Positions 35,366 to 44,104 of a stretch of 64,000 nt of DNA are shown piece after piece (the stretch's first letter is position 1; each line of letters begins with the position of its first letter). Below the pieces are notes generated by a model that searched no databases, was not told the origin of the DNA, and saw only the letters and a program-made list of their open reading frames with translations. The stretch comes from Candidatus Limnocylindrales bacterium (GTDB lineage Bacteria > Moduliflexota > Moduliflexia > Moduliflexales > JAUQPW01): NCBI GenBank assembly GCA_035559535.1, contig DATMBG010000042.1, positions 62,001-126,000 on the forward strand. The letters run 5' to 3'. The translations under genes and the position numbers were made by a program.

Positions 35366-35465
35366 CCCTAATCCCCTTCCCAATGCGGAAAGGGGAACAC
35401 GGGGATGGCCCGAATCCCCACTCTCCCCTCCCCCTCCAGGGAAGGGAAGTCGAAGGGGTCAGGCT
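35366..35465. repeat. Dispersed ~100-bp repeat, copy B
   Basis: Reverse-complement relative of 11999-12110, sharing the blocks GGCCATCCCCG, GTTCCCC, CATTGGGAAGG and GGATTAGGGGG. Confidence 0.7.
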
Positions 35466-35818
35466 CAAAAAACCTATTCCAGAAAGCCCCTTATCCCAGG
35501 ATCAACATAGGGTTAGTTCTCCATACCCTTGAACCTCGGGTCAGTATTTTATCTTATTTTTAATGGAAAAAAGGTCAATTATAATTTAACCTTTCAAGAG
35601 GTTGTGGGCCAATAAATTTTTAACCATAGGAAGGTGGGCGAAGAAGCAAAGTTTTATTTGCGGGAAATACAGGAAGTAGAGAAAGGAACAGGAAGGATCT
35701 GGCGTCGAACCCAGACCTGGTAGCAGGAATTACCTTATCCGGGATCGACTACCAGTTACATAACCCCCGAGGATTCTTTCCATAGACCTGATGAGAAAGA
35801 TACGTATTTCCTCTCATA

Positions 35819-35834
35819 CCTGTCGAAAGACAGG
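35819..35834 (-). terminator. Hairpin right after the sigma-factor stop
   Basis: CCTGTC-GAAA-GACAGG: a 6-bp stem with a GAAA tetraloop on the plus strand (TTTC on the minus strand), starting 1 bp after the stop codon. No T run, so termination is not certain. Confidence 0.4.
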
Positions 35835-35835
35835 A

Positions 35836-36708
35836 TCAGGTTTCTACTTTTTCTTTGACCTGATCCGGAACTTTGACCTTATACATCTTGCGAAGTCGCT
35901 GGATGGCCGCTTCCTTAATCTGTCGAACCCGTTCCCGGGAGATTCCCATCATTTTTCCGATTTCCCTTAATGTCATCGGTTCCTGACCCTCTAATCCAAA
36001 GTAAAGCTTGATCACCTGAGCCTCTCGCTCCCCTAATTTGGATAAAGAATGGTTGATAGACTCCCGGGTCATGCTTTCATCCACCATTTTATCGGGAAGA
36101 TGCCCGTCTTCATCGGATATAAAATCTATGAAACTGCTATCCTCATCGGTTGTTAAAGGGGAGTTTAAAGAGAGGTGTGGCTGAAACATGGTAACCGCCT
36201 CTCGAACCAGTTCGGGATCTATACCCATGGCTTCCGCGACTTCTTCATCATCGGGTTCACGACCCAGCTCTTGGGTTAAAGCGTTTAACTTTTCATGGAT
36301 CTTCGAAAAAGACCAGGCTCGCTTGATGGGAACCCGAACGATTTGAGATTGATCGGCGAGGGCTTTAAAGATACCTTGCTTAATCCACCAGACAGCATAG
36401 GAAATGAACCTGGCGTCTTTGGTTTGGTCGAATCTTTTAACCGCTTTAATGAGACCCATGTTCCCCTCGCTGATAAGGTCTGAAAGAGGTAATCCTAAAT
36501 GTCTATATTTTTTGGCAATACTTACTACAAACCGTAAGTTAGAAGTAATGAGTTGATTCGCAGCTACTTGATCACCCCTTTTAATTCGCTCACTCAAATT
36601 AATTTCCTCTTCTCGACTCAGAAGAGGATAATGACTGATTTCCTTAAGATATTGGTCGAGTAGAGTGGTAGAACCCGGAGAACCAACAGCTAACTCATCT
36701 TTCATCAC
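35836..36708 (-). CDS. Sigma-70 family factor (RpoD/SigA-like, short form)
   Basis: 290 residues. It directs RNA polymerase to promoters. Regions: 1.2 (LDQYLKEISHYPLLSREEE, about 17-35), 2 with the -10-recognising and melting helix (DLISEGNMGLIKAVKRFD, FISYAVWWIKQGIFKAL), 3 (LGREPDDEEVAEAMG) and 4 with the helix-turn-helix (MTLREIGKMMGISRERVRQIKEAA). Region 1.1 is absent. The size and RpoD-like region 4 fit a primary-like or RpoS-type group 2 factor; its true class needs a tree. AT-rich DNA upstream contains a candidate promoter. Confidence 0.95.
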   Translation of the reverse strand: MMKDELAVGSPGSTTLLDQYLKEISHYPLLSREEEINLSERIKRGDQVAANQLITSNLRFVVSIAKKYRHLGLPLSDLISEGNMGLIKAVKRFDQTKDARFISYAVWWIKQGIFKALADQSQIVRVPIKRAWSFSKIHEKLNALTQELGREPDDEEVAEAMGIDPELVREAVTMFQPHLSLNSPLTTDEDSSFIDFISDEDGHLPDKMVDESMTRESINHSLSKLGEREAQVIKLYFGLEGQEPMTLREIGKMMGISRERVRQIKEAAIQRLRKMYKVKVPDQVKEKVET

Positions 36709-37302
36709 AACATAAGCTCCTTTGCCTATCCGATCAGTCCTCCCTACAGAGAAACTGATGATGCAAATTTCCTTAATAGGTTAATTTTTAACTTAAAAGC
36801 AAAAATAAAATTTAAATCTGAACTTTTATGATGCAGGAGCTATCTATTTGTGCTCAAATTTTCAGCAAAATTTTCTTCTCCCAATACGAAAACTTGGCAA
36901 GGTTACTCCAGCTTAGTTAACGTTTACGTAAATGTCAAGTTTTTTTAGAAATTTCTCTCCACATCTTGAGCACCAGCTGCCAACTTACCCAGGGTCGATG
37001 AGCCGATCCGAATCCAAAGATGTCTCTGTTCCTGCAAAAATAATCAAAACTTGTGCCACCCTTTTAAACCAGGGCCCGGAGGGGATAGATCTCCAGCAGG
37101 AACAAGCCTTCAGGTAAGGGAATTCACAAGGGCCAGGTCGGGGATGGAGGGTCTGATTCGGGCCAGCCTACAACCTGTCTCGAATTTACTAAAGAGCCGG
37201 GCTGTTTTATTTAGGATTCTAGAAAAACCAGAAATCAACTATTTCCAGGGGATCGCTCTGGAGAAGAAGGTTGGTCAAAATGTCAACCCTGCCTGTCAAA
37301 GT
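36709..37302. other. AT-rich leader of the sigma gene and repeat-like spacer
   Basis: No gene. The left half (36710-36950) is AT-rich and holds the candidate promoter; the rest shows no recognised structure apart from a short CAAAATGT/ACATTTTG dyad at about 37277-37317, near the hydrolase 3' end. Confidence 0.4.
36910..36938 (-). promoter_or_regulatory. Candidate promoter of the sigma gene
   Basis: Minus-strand TTGACA, 17-bp spacer containing palindromic TTTACGTAAA, then TAAGCT as a weak -10. The 5' UTR would be about 200 nt. Confidence 0.3.
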
Positions 37303-38331
37303 TTAACATTTTGTCAAGGCAATGAGGTTTTTTCTAAGATAACGAGCGATGATCCATCCATCGAGATACTTAAAGGGAAAAGTGCCGCTGGTATAATGGC
37401 CACAGGGAAGAAAAAATTTGTCATGGGGAATACCCAGTCGGTGGTATTCCTCGAAGAGTTGTTGAGCCAGGTAAGGGAGAAAGGTTAAATCGTATCTGGC
37501 GGAAATCAACAGACCGGCTTTAGAGAGGCCTTGCAATTTATGAACAAAGGGTAAGGGGCTGATCACAGACCAAAAGGTCCGCAGCTCCGGCAAAGAGACG
37601 TACCCTTCCAGGCCTTTACGAACATGTTGAGTGGTAATCCCCGTCCAAACCACGTCTGCAAAGTAACTGGATACATGATTAAAAGCTCCAACTCTAAGTC
37701 GGGTATCATGGCTAAAAGCGAGGAAAGCGATGCAGGACCCGATACTGGTTCCTGTAACCCCAAGATAGGAATAACCCTGTTGTTCCAGCCAATTTGCTGC
37801 TAATCGAACTTCCAAGACTGCCTGACGGCAGGCTTGAATGGTTCGTCCGATATTAGGGCTTACCAGGTAGTCGGCCCGTTGGAGATGGGCAGGTTTTCGT
37901 TTTTCGTGATAAGGTAACGTAAGTCGTAAAGCCGTCAATCCAAAGTAATTCAGTAACCGGCAAAGTCCCACATGACTTTCGGAATCTGCATTCCACTGAG
38001 GGATAACAATAACGGCTTTACCTTGGGAATTTACGGGAAAAAAGCGTGCATAGACCGTATTGTTAACCTGATGGGGAGTTTGAATGGGGCTGGGAAAAGT
38101 AAGCTCGTTCCCATGGAGGATGTATTCCTTAACCGGAGGAGGGGTATAAAAAGGGGTACTGTGGTTCAAGATTTTTGCAGCGTAAGCACGGAGATACTCT
38201 CTAGGGGAAAGCGATGGGAGGGAATCATTTCCATCGATCCATTCCAGACCCCACTCAAAGGGTAACACCCTACGATTTGTATCTTTTTGAGAACAGGCTA
38301 TTTCCCGGGCGTGGATCCACTTCCGTATCAT
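37303..38331 (-). CDS. Alpha/beta hydrolase
   Basis: 342 residues. A nucleophile elbow GVTGTSIGSCIAFLA (GxSxG) near residues 190-205, an acid in ARYDLTF and a late His in LPCGHYTSGTFPF make a plausible catalytic triad. The long N terminus (about 100 residues) has no signal peptide. It resembles uncharacterised bacterial alpha/beta hydrolases; substrate unknown. It is downstream of the TldE gene on the same strand, separated by a 17-bp hairpin. Confidence 0.8.
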   Translation of the reverse strand: MIRKWIHAREIACSQKDTNRRVLPFEWGLEWIDGNDSLPSLSPREYLRAYAAKILNHSTPFYTPPPVKEYILHGNELTFPSPIQTPHQVNNTVYARFFPVNSQGKAVIVIPQWNADSESHVGLCRLLNYFGLTALRLTLPYHEKRKPAHLQRADYLVSPNIGRTIQACRQAVLEVRLAANWLEQQGYSYLGVTGTSIGSCIAFLAFSHDTRLRVGAFNHVSSYFADVVWTGITTQHVRKGLEGYVSLPELRTFWSVISPLPFVHKLQGLSKAGLLISARYDLTFLPYLAQQLFEEYHRLGIPHDKFFLPCGHYTSGTFPFKYLDGWIIARYLRKNLIALTKC

Positions 38332-38345
38332 CTGTACGTACCCTG

Positions 38346-38402
38346 GGCTGTGGGTGGAGGATTAAGAGTCGCAGGTAGCCCCACGATCCTCCACCCACAG
38401 CC
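38346..38402. repeat. 17-bp perfect inverted repeat
   Basis: GGCTGTGGGTGGAGGAT (38346-38362) and its exact reverse complement (38386-38402), 23-base loop. It lies between TldE and the hydrolase. No T run, so a repeat element or mRNA hairpin rather than a terminator. Confidence 0.75.
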
Positions 38403-38412
38403 TGCCAGCTTT

Positions 38413-39750
38413 TCACCTGCCACTGATGGTCATTTCAGCAACTTTAAACGTGGGACTTGCAATAGCTCCCATAAACTCCAGATCATTTCCGACCATGGTG
38501 ATATTTTTCATCATTTCTTCCATATTTCCGGCTACGGTAATCTCATGGACAGGGTAGGCTAACTCTCCGTTTTCAATCCAGATTCCATAGGCGCCGCGAG
38601 AGTAATCCCCGGTTACCATGTTCGCACCCATACCCATCATCCAGACAAGGTAGAGTCCATTTTTTACACTGGCGATGATTTCTTCCGGCGTATGGGGGCC
38701 GGTCTGAAGGAAGAAGTTGGTCGGTCCAATGGTCGGGGTACTGGAATAATCTCGTACGGCATTTCCTGTTGGAGAAGCCCCTACTTTACGAGCTGTGTAG
38801 GTATCATAGAAATACGTTTTCAGGGTTCCCTTTTCCAGGACGATTTTTCTCCGTGTGGGGACCCCTTCTCCATCAAAAGGTCGGGATCCCAATCCCCCCG
38901 GTAAAGTTCCGTCATCGATTAAAGTGACCAAATCCGAAGCCACCTTATGGCCCAGTTTTCCGGCTAAAAAGGAGGCTCTTTTATACACGGCATCCCCATT
39001 CAGGGCACCAAAAATAGCCTGCCAGAAAGAGGCACCGGCTTGGGGATCGAAGACCACGGGAACTTTTTGGGTTTTTACTTTTCGGGCATTGAGCATGCGT
39101 ACAGTCCGATGTGCGGCTTTTCTTCCTATGGACTCCGGGCCGGCCAGATCCTTAAAAAACCGCTTATGGGACCACCACCAACCCACCTGTTTACGTCCCT
39201 GTTCCTCGGCGACGGTGGTACAGCTTAATTCCACAGAGGTGGTCGTATAACTGCTCAAGAATCCTCGAGAATTGGCTATTATAACGGTACCGATATGATC
39301 CCGGTACCTGCTTTCTTCGGTATTGTTAATCCGGGTATCGTAAGCAAAGGCAGCTTTTTCCATATCCCGGGCCATTTGGATTTTGGTTTCGTCCTCCACC
39401 TCTGCTAGATGTGGGTCAAAGAGATTTAATTCAGGGAGTTCTGTAACCTTCTCTTGGGGGAGTCCATGGTACTTATCGGGGGTACTCTCCCGGGCCAGAG
39501 CGAGGGTCTTTTTAACGAGATTTTCCAGAGCATCCGATGAGAAATCGGAAGTATAGCCAAATCCCAATCGACCTTCCACAAAAAGACGAAGACCCAACCC
39601 CTTGGAGGCTGCCCGTGTCAGGGTTTCTATGTCTCCCTGATGGATGTTTACCTCAAATCTGTCTCGATAGTGTAGATATACTTCAGACTCTGTAGCTCCC
39701 AGCTTTTGGGCCTGGGCTACCAGATCCTCTGCCAGATGTTTATAATCCAT
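38413..39750 (-). CDS. pmbA: TldE/PmbA-like metalloprotease partner
   Basis: 445 residues. Inactive-partner homolog of the TldD family that forms the TldD/TldE heterodimeric protease. Family features: VELSCTTVAEEQGRKQVGWWWSH, AGKLGHKVASDLVTLIDDGTLPGG and GNAVRDYSSTPTIGPTNFFLQ. The TldD HExxxH zinc site is absent (GASFWQAIFGA instead), as expected for TldE. It is 74 bp downstream of TldD on the same strand, so co-transcribed. Together they process small peptides such as the microcin B17 leader in E. coli. Confidence 0.95.
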   Translation of the reverse strand: MDYKHLAEDLVAQAQKLGATESEVYLHYRDRFEVNIHQGDIETLTRAASKGLGLRLFVEGRLGFGYTSDFSSDALENLVKKTLALARESTPDKYHGLPQEKVTELPELNLFDPHLAEVEDETKIQMARDMEKAAFAYDTRINNTEESRYRDHIGTVIIANSRGFLSSYTTTSVELSCTTVAEEQGRKQVGWWWSHKRFFKDLAGPESIGRKAAHRTVRMLNARKVKTQKVPVVFDPQAGASFWQAIFGALNGDAVYKRASFLAGKLGHKVASDLVTLIDDGTLPGGLGSRPFDGEGVPTRRKIVLEKGTLKTYFYDTYTARKVGASPTGNAVRDYSSTPTIGPTNFFLQTGPHTPEEIIASVKNGLYLVWMMGMGANMVTGDYSRGAYGIWIENGELAYPVHEITVAGNMEEMMKNITMVGNDLEFMGAIASPTFKVAEMTISGR

Positions 39751-39824
39751 ACAGAAACTTTAGGCTGCAGACCATGGGGTAGCTTTCTACTTTTCCACCC
39801 AGATTCACTGCCCAGGGTCCATGG

Positions 39825-41234
39825 CTACATGGCCGTTCCTCCTACGGTCATTTCTGAGATCTTCACCGTAGGCAATCCCACTCCCACGGGTTTTGACTGA
39901 CCGTTTTTTCCACAGGTACCGATGCCGGTATCAAACTCCAAATCATTCCCTACCCTGGTGACTCGGGTCAGAACATCCGGGCCGTTTCCGATGAGGGTAG
40001 CCCCTCGAACCGGTCTGGTAATATGACCTCCTTCAATGAGATACCCTTCGCTTACTTGAAAGACAAAGTTTCCCGAGGTAATATCTACCTGGCCTCCTCC
40101 CAGGGTTTTGGCATAAAACCCCTTCTGAACGGATCGAATGATATCTTCCGGATCCTCTTCTCCGGCCAGCATAAAGGTATTGGTCATGCGAGGCATGGGG
40201 ATATGGCGGAAGGATTCACGACGTCCATTCCCGGTTAATGGATGTTTCATCAAGCCAGCATTTAACCTGTCGTACATATAATCTTTTAAAATACCTTTTT
40301 CGATAAGTACCTTTCTTTGTCCGGGTATACCCTCATCGTCGATATGGATGCTCCCGCGTTTTCCGGCCAGAGTTGCATCGTCCACCACCGTGCAGAGTTC
40401 AGAGGCCACTTTTTGACCGATTTTACCGGTATAAAACGAGGTTTTCTTTCTGATGAAATCCCCCTCCAATCCGTGTCCAACCGCCTCATGTAAGAGAACT
40501 CCACTCCATCCGTGATTTAGGACAACCGTTTGAATTCCAGCCGGTGCCTCTGCAGCAGTCAGTTGCACGATCGCCTGGCGGGCTGCTTCCCGTGCAATGG
40601 TTTCCGGGGTAAACGTGGTATAAAAATCAAATCCAACCAGACCCCCTCCACCATAATAACCCCGCTGCCGAATCCCCTTATCTTCAGCCAGAGCCGTTAC
40701 ATTCAGGCGACAGATGGTTTGTTTATCCTCGGCCCAGAGCCCGTTGGAGTTGACAATGATAAGGTCTTTGGTGATATCTACAAAGCTGGCCATGACCTGA
40801 ATAATACGTGGATCATAGGCCTTTGCAGTGGTGTTGGCACGCCAGAGAAGATCCGATTTCTTTTTCACCTCGACCCCATCCGGGGGAATCTTCACCAGGT
40901 AATAGGAAGGGCCTTCATGCTGAATTTTTGAAATATTCACAGGTCCTATATCCCGCTTCGGCGAATCGGCAATGAGGGCAGCCGTTTTGGCCGCTTTTTC
41001 CAGATTCTCGTAGGAAAAATCGTCGGAATAGGCATATCCTGTTTTCTCTCCGGATATCACCCGAATTCCTACCCCCTGGATGACCCCACTGCTGTCTTCC
41101 TTAATCTTATCCTCTTCTAAAGCAATGGTATTCAACACAGTGTGTTCTATGTAGATTTCCGCAAAGTTTCCACCTCTGGAAAGGGCTATTCCTAGTAACT
41201 TTTCTAACATCGTCTGGGGTAATCGATATTCCAT
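39825..41234 (-). CDS. tldD: TldD-like zinc metalloprotease
   Basis: 469 residues. The zinc motif is HEAVGH (LLHEAVGHGLEGDF), followed by KVASELCTVVDDATL and the TldD C-terminal strands (GPDVLTRVTRVGNDLEF, KISEMTVGG). A 19-bp gap separates the AGGAGG-led ATG from neighbouring DNA. TldD is the catalytic half of the heterodimer with the downstream TldE. It is one of the most conserved gene pairs here. Confidence 0.96.
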   Translation of the reverse strand: MEYRLPQTMLEKLLGIALSRGGNFAEIYIEHTVLNTIALEEDKIKEDSSGVIQGVGIRVISGEKTGYAYSDDFSYENLEKAAKTAALIADSPKRDIGPVNISKIQHEGPSYYLVKIPPDGVEVKKKSDLLWRANTTAKAYDPRIIQVMASFVDITKDLIIVNSNGLWAEDKQTICRLNVTALAEDKGIRQRGYYGGGGLVGFDFYTTFTPETIAREAARQAIVQLTAAEAPAGIQTVVLNHGWSGVLLHEAVGHGLEGDFIRKKTSFYTGKIGQKVASELCTVVDDATLAGKRGSIHIDDEGIPGQRKVLIEKGILKDYMYDRLNAGLMKHPLTGNGRRESFRHIPMPRMTNTFMLAGEEDPEDIIRSVQKGFYAKTLGGGQVDITSGNFVFQVSEGYLIEGGHITRPVRGATLIGNGPDVLTRVTRVGNDLEFDTGIGTCGKNGQSKPVGVGLPTVKISEMTVGGTAM

Positions 41235-41537
41235 GTTATCCTCCTTTTTTAAGATGCCAAAGCGCTATTATATTATATTACCCCAGAAGGGGAGGATGCT
41301 AGGGATTTCATAAATTCTGGTTCTGGATAAAGCCTGAGATTTTTCTTGAAAGGAAGGGAATCCTTTGATAAACTGAAAGCAAAATCCCGGCCCTGAATCC
41401 CCAGCAGGAGGGACCAATAAATCTGCTCATCTTAAGGAGGGAAAAAACCTTTAGGGAAAACATCCTCTATCAATTCCAGGTTGAAGGGTTTCATAAAGCT
41501 GTATCCCGTTCGCCCTGGGGGAGGAACTGTATCGTTT

Positions 41538-41960
41538 ATGGCTTACTTGGATTCGAAAGAGATCTTAGATAGGTTTGTGGAAACCTATTTAGAAGAACAG
41601 CGCATGATTGCACAATTGAAGGAGCATACCCGGGAGATCCGATATGATTTTCTCCGCAAAAAGGCAGAAAAAATCGTAGAAGAAGATCTCATCCACACGA
41701 AATTTCTGGAAGAAAAAATTAAAGAGAGGGGTGGATCTTTACCTGCTGCGCCGGCAGTTGTGATAAGAGGTGGTTTTTTGCGGGATAAACTGGCCTGGGA
41801 TCTCAGAGATAAGCAGATGTTAGAGGCCCGGTACATTGAGCTGGCTAACCAGATCCTGGATGAAGAGGAAGAGTTGGGAAAGGCCTTACGGAAAATAGCG
41901 AGGGAAGAAAAGGAGCATGAATCTTTATTGATGGAGATACTTATGAAGATAAACCCTTAA
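41538..41960 (+). CDS. Ferritin-like four-helix protein
   Basis: 140 residues from ATG 41538. A continuous helical pattern with paired acidic/His motifs: EEDLIHTKFLEEK and AREEKEHESLL, spaced as in a rubrerythrin/ferritin-like diiron bundle (ExxH). The first helix pair carries QRMIAQLKEHTREI. No rubredoxin domain. Metal binding is inferred. An upstream TTG at 41481 gives an unlikely 19-residue extension. Stands alone before the PD-(D/E)XK gene. Confidence 0.6.
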   Translation: MAYLDSKEILDRFVETYLEEQRMIAQLKEHTREIRYDFLRKKAEKIVEEDLIHTKFLEEKIKERGGSLPAAPAVVIRGGFLRDKLAWDLRDKQMLEARYIELANQILDEEEELGKALRKIAREEKEHESLLMEILMKINP

Positions 41961-42106
41961 CCGATTTGGGGTTTACCATAAATTTTTTCCTGCCGGTTTG
42001 ACACTTTTTTCTTGCCAGTTTGACCGGATTTCGCCTAATATATCCTCAAATCTTTTTAGTGCCTTGAATTTTCCTGAACCCACTTCCTAAAAAAGGAGAA
42101 GAGGTT

Positions 42107-42985
42107 ATGAAAATGACTGGACCCGCCGCTATTATGAGTAAAGTTATCGAAGAAACCCTTTCCCCAAAAGAAGATGAAGAAGAGAAGATCGGTTATATTC
42201 GTCCCTCCTCCCTGGCCAAGGGGTGTGTACTTTATGTGGCAATGGAATTGTTGAAAATGCCTAAGGAAGAGATCGATACCCGGGTCAAACGGATTTTAGA
42301 GGCCGGCACTTCGGGTCACCTTCGAATCGCCAGATATTTCTCTAAGATAACCGTTGCCAAAGAGTTACCCTTTATCGATGAAGAATACCGCATTAAAGGT
42401 CAATGCGACGCACTTATTTACATTTCACCGGATTTAGATGTGGAACAGAGTGGATTTTATGTGGTGGAAATTAAAACAACCAGTTCTGCCGAATTTGACA
42501 GGATTAAGGAAGCCGGACAGCCCAAAGAAGAACACGTCCTGCAATGTCTGATTTATATTTGGGGACTTACCCGCTATTATAAATCGATTCCGATCCGGGG
42601 AGGGATTATTTATTATGAAAACCGGGATACTCTGGACTATCACCTGTTTAATGTGGGATATGATGAGAGTCGGTTACTTCCTCTTTTGACCCAGGTCAAA
42701 GCGATGCTGCCGGATTTAATCATTGAGGGGAAACTTCCCATGGATGCCCATCTTCCTCTGGATCATTGGGGACATGAGTACTGTCCTTATCTTTCTATCT
42801 GTGAAGTCGGTCAGGAAGCCCTGAAACTCAAGAAAGAGAAAAAACCGGAAATTCCAGATCGGGTTCTGGCCGAGATCATTGGAATGCGGATTGTAAAAAA
42901 ACAGCGTGCTAAGGAAGAAAAGGCTAAATCCCGCAAGACCCCCCGGACATTGGAAGAATTATCCTCTGAGTTTAACTGGGAGTAA
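42107..42985 (+). CDS. PD-(D/E)XK nuclease-like protein (Cas4/RecB type)
   Basis: 292 residues. Nuclease core: GHLRI near 70, KGQCDALI (Asp101), YVVEIKTTS (Glu121, Lys123) and the HVLQCLIYIWGL helix. Cysteines C40 (AKGC), C226 and C232 (YCPYLSIC) sit where Cas4-like nucleases bind iron-sulfur. The Lys-rich tail (KKQRAKEEKAKSRK) could contact DNA. An AAGGAG precedes the ATG. The gene is 120 bp before prmC. No CRISPR locus is seen, so it is a general or phage-type repair nuclease. It is distinct from the smaller protein at 19723-20436. Confidence 0.8.
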   Translation: MKMTGPAAIMSKVIEETLSPKEDEEEKIGYIRPSSLAKGCVLYVAMELLKMPKEEIDTRVKRILEAGTSGHLRIARYFSKITVAKELPFIDEEYRIKGQCDALIYISPDLDVEQSGFYVVEIKTTSSAEFDRIKEAGQPKEEHVLQCLIYIWGLTRYYKSIPIRGGIIYYENRDTLDYHLFNVGYDESRLLPLLTQVKAMLPDLIIEGKLPMDAHLPLDHWGHEYCPYLSICEVGQEALKLKKEKKPEIPDRVLAEIIGMRIVKKQRAKEEKAKSRKTPRTLEELSSEFNWE

Positions 42986-43104
42986 TAAGGAGGAGATAGA
43001 CAAAAAAGTTACCTGGAGTTGGATGGGTTTTCCTTGCTTTTTGGTGGTAATTTAAATAAGATAATCTTTAAGGAAGCAGATGAGAAAGGTAGGATACGTA
43101 GGAA

Positions 43105-44094
43105 ATGGCAGATGAAAAAACGAAAAAGCAGTGGACAATTCTAGAACTTATTCAATGGACCACCCATTACTTCCAGAGCAAAGGTATTCAAAGCCCTCGC
43201 TTAACTGCCGAGCTTTTATTAGCTTATACCTTAGGGGTTGAGCGTATCTCTCTTTATATCCACTATGATAAGCCTTTGAATTCCAGGGAATTAGCCGCAT
43301 TTAAAGAAAATATTCAACGTCGGATCCGGAGAGAGCCCACTCAATACATCACCGGTAAACAGGAATTTTGGTCTATGACCTTCAAAGTCACTCCGGATGT
43401 TTTAATTCCACGTCCTGAAACCGAATTACTTGTGGAAACAGCTTTGAGGCTTTTTAAGCAGCCGGCTCAGACGGCAGATCCCTTGTCCGGCCCCCTTACC
43501 CTGGCCGATATAGGGACCGGAAGTGGTAATATTGCTATTGCCCTCGCAAAGGAATTGAAAAATTGTGTGATCTACGCCTCTGATATTTCTGAGAAAGCCC
43601 TGGAGGTTGCCCGATATAATGCAAAGAACCTTTTAGAAAATCCTGATCAGATTATCTTTCTGAAGGGAGATCTCTTACAACCCTTCGAAAAACCCGACTC
43701 AATTCAGGTCGAAGGGCTTGGGATACGATCCCCGTATCGGGAAGGGACCGGTTCTTCCGACAAGGTGAAATTTAACGGAATTCTCTGTAACCCTCCCTAT
43801 ATCTCAGAAAAAGATTATGCCAGATTAGCCCCGGAGGTGGGTCAGTATGAACCGAAGATAGCTTTGTTGGGAGGAAAAGACGGATTATCCTACTATCGTC
43901 GACTCTTTTCTACCTCGGCAGGACATCTTTTTACACCGGGGTATCTGATTCTAGAAATGGGATTTGGTCAGAAAGAGGCCATCCTGCAGATGATAGAGCG
44001 TACACCTGGGTTAACTTTGCAGGAAGTCGTAAAAGACTATGCCGGTATAGATCGGGTTGTTGTGGCTCGTAAGGTGGACGATGCCCGACCATGA
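43105..44094 (+). CDS. prmC: Peptide chain release factor N5-glutamine methyltransferase PrmC
   Basis: 329 residues. It methylates the GGQ glutamine of release factors. The SAM domain (DIGTGSGNIAIALAKE) and the NPPY catalytic motif (GILCNPPYISEKDY) are present, after the N-terminal helical domain that binds the release factor. Compared with usual PrmC (about 280) there is extra sequence of about 25 residues just before the NPPY strand (LGIRSPYREGTGSSDK); the DNA there contains an inverted GATACG/CGTATC dyad. Release factor 1, often upstream, is absent. MurA is two genes downstream. Confidence 0.93.
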   Translation: MADEKTKKQWTILELIQWTTHYFQSKGIQSPRLTAELLLAYTLGVERISLYIHYDKPLNSRELAAFKENIQRRIRREPTQYITGKQEFWSMTFKVTPDVLIPRPETELLVETALRLFKQPAQTADPLSGPLTLADIGTGSGNIAIALAKELKNCVIYASDISEKALEVARYNAKNLLENPDQIIFLKGDLLQPFEKPDSIQVEGLGIRSPYREGTGSSDKVKFNGILCNPPYISEKDYARLAPEVGQYEPKIALLGGKDGLSYYRRLFSTSAGHLFTPGYLILEMGFGQKEAILQMIERTPGLTLQEVVKDYAGIDRVVVARKVDDARP

Positions 44095-44104
44095 AAGGGG
44101 AAAA

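Larger units (their letters stand above)
34616..35835. other. Long repeat-rich spacer between pdhA and the sigma factor
   Basis: About 1.2 kb. It holds a mirrored G-rich/C-rich hairpin (34647-34735), a doubtful 62-codon frame (34878-35066), a dispersed repeat (35366-35465) and further GC-rich short blocks. I see no firm gene. A tRNA-like T-arm pattern near 35705 does not extend to a cloverleaf. Confidence 0.5.

Noticed and set aside
35700-35765. tRNA gene
   Set aside because: GGGTTCGACGCC looks like a T arm, but stems for acceptor, D and anticodon arms do not form.
38346-38402. Intrinsic terminator of the TldE gene
   Set aside because: The 17-bp stem lacks a following T run on either strand; kept as a repeat instead.
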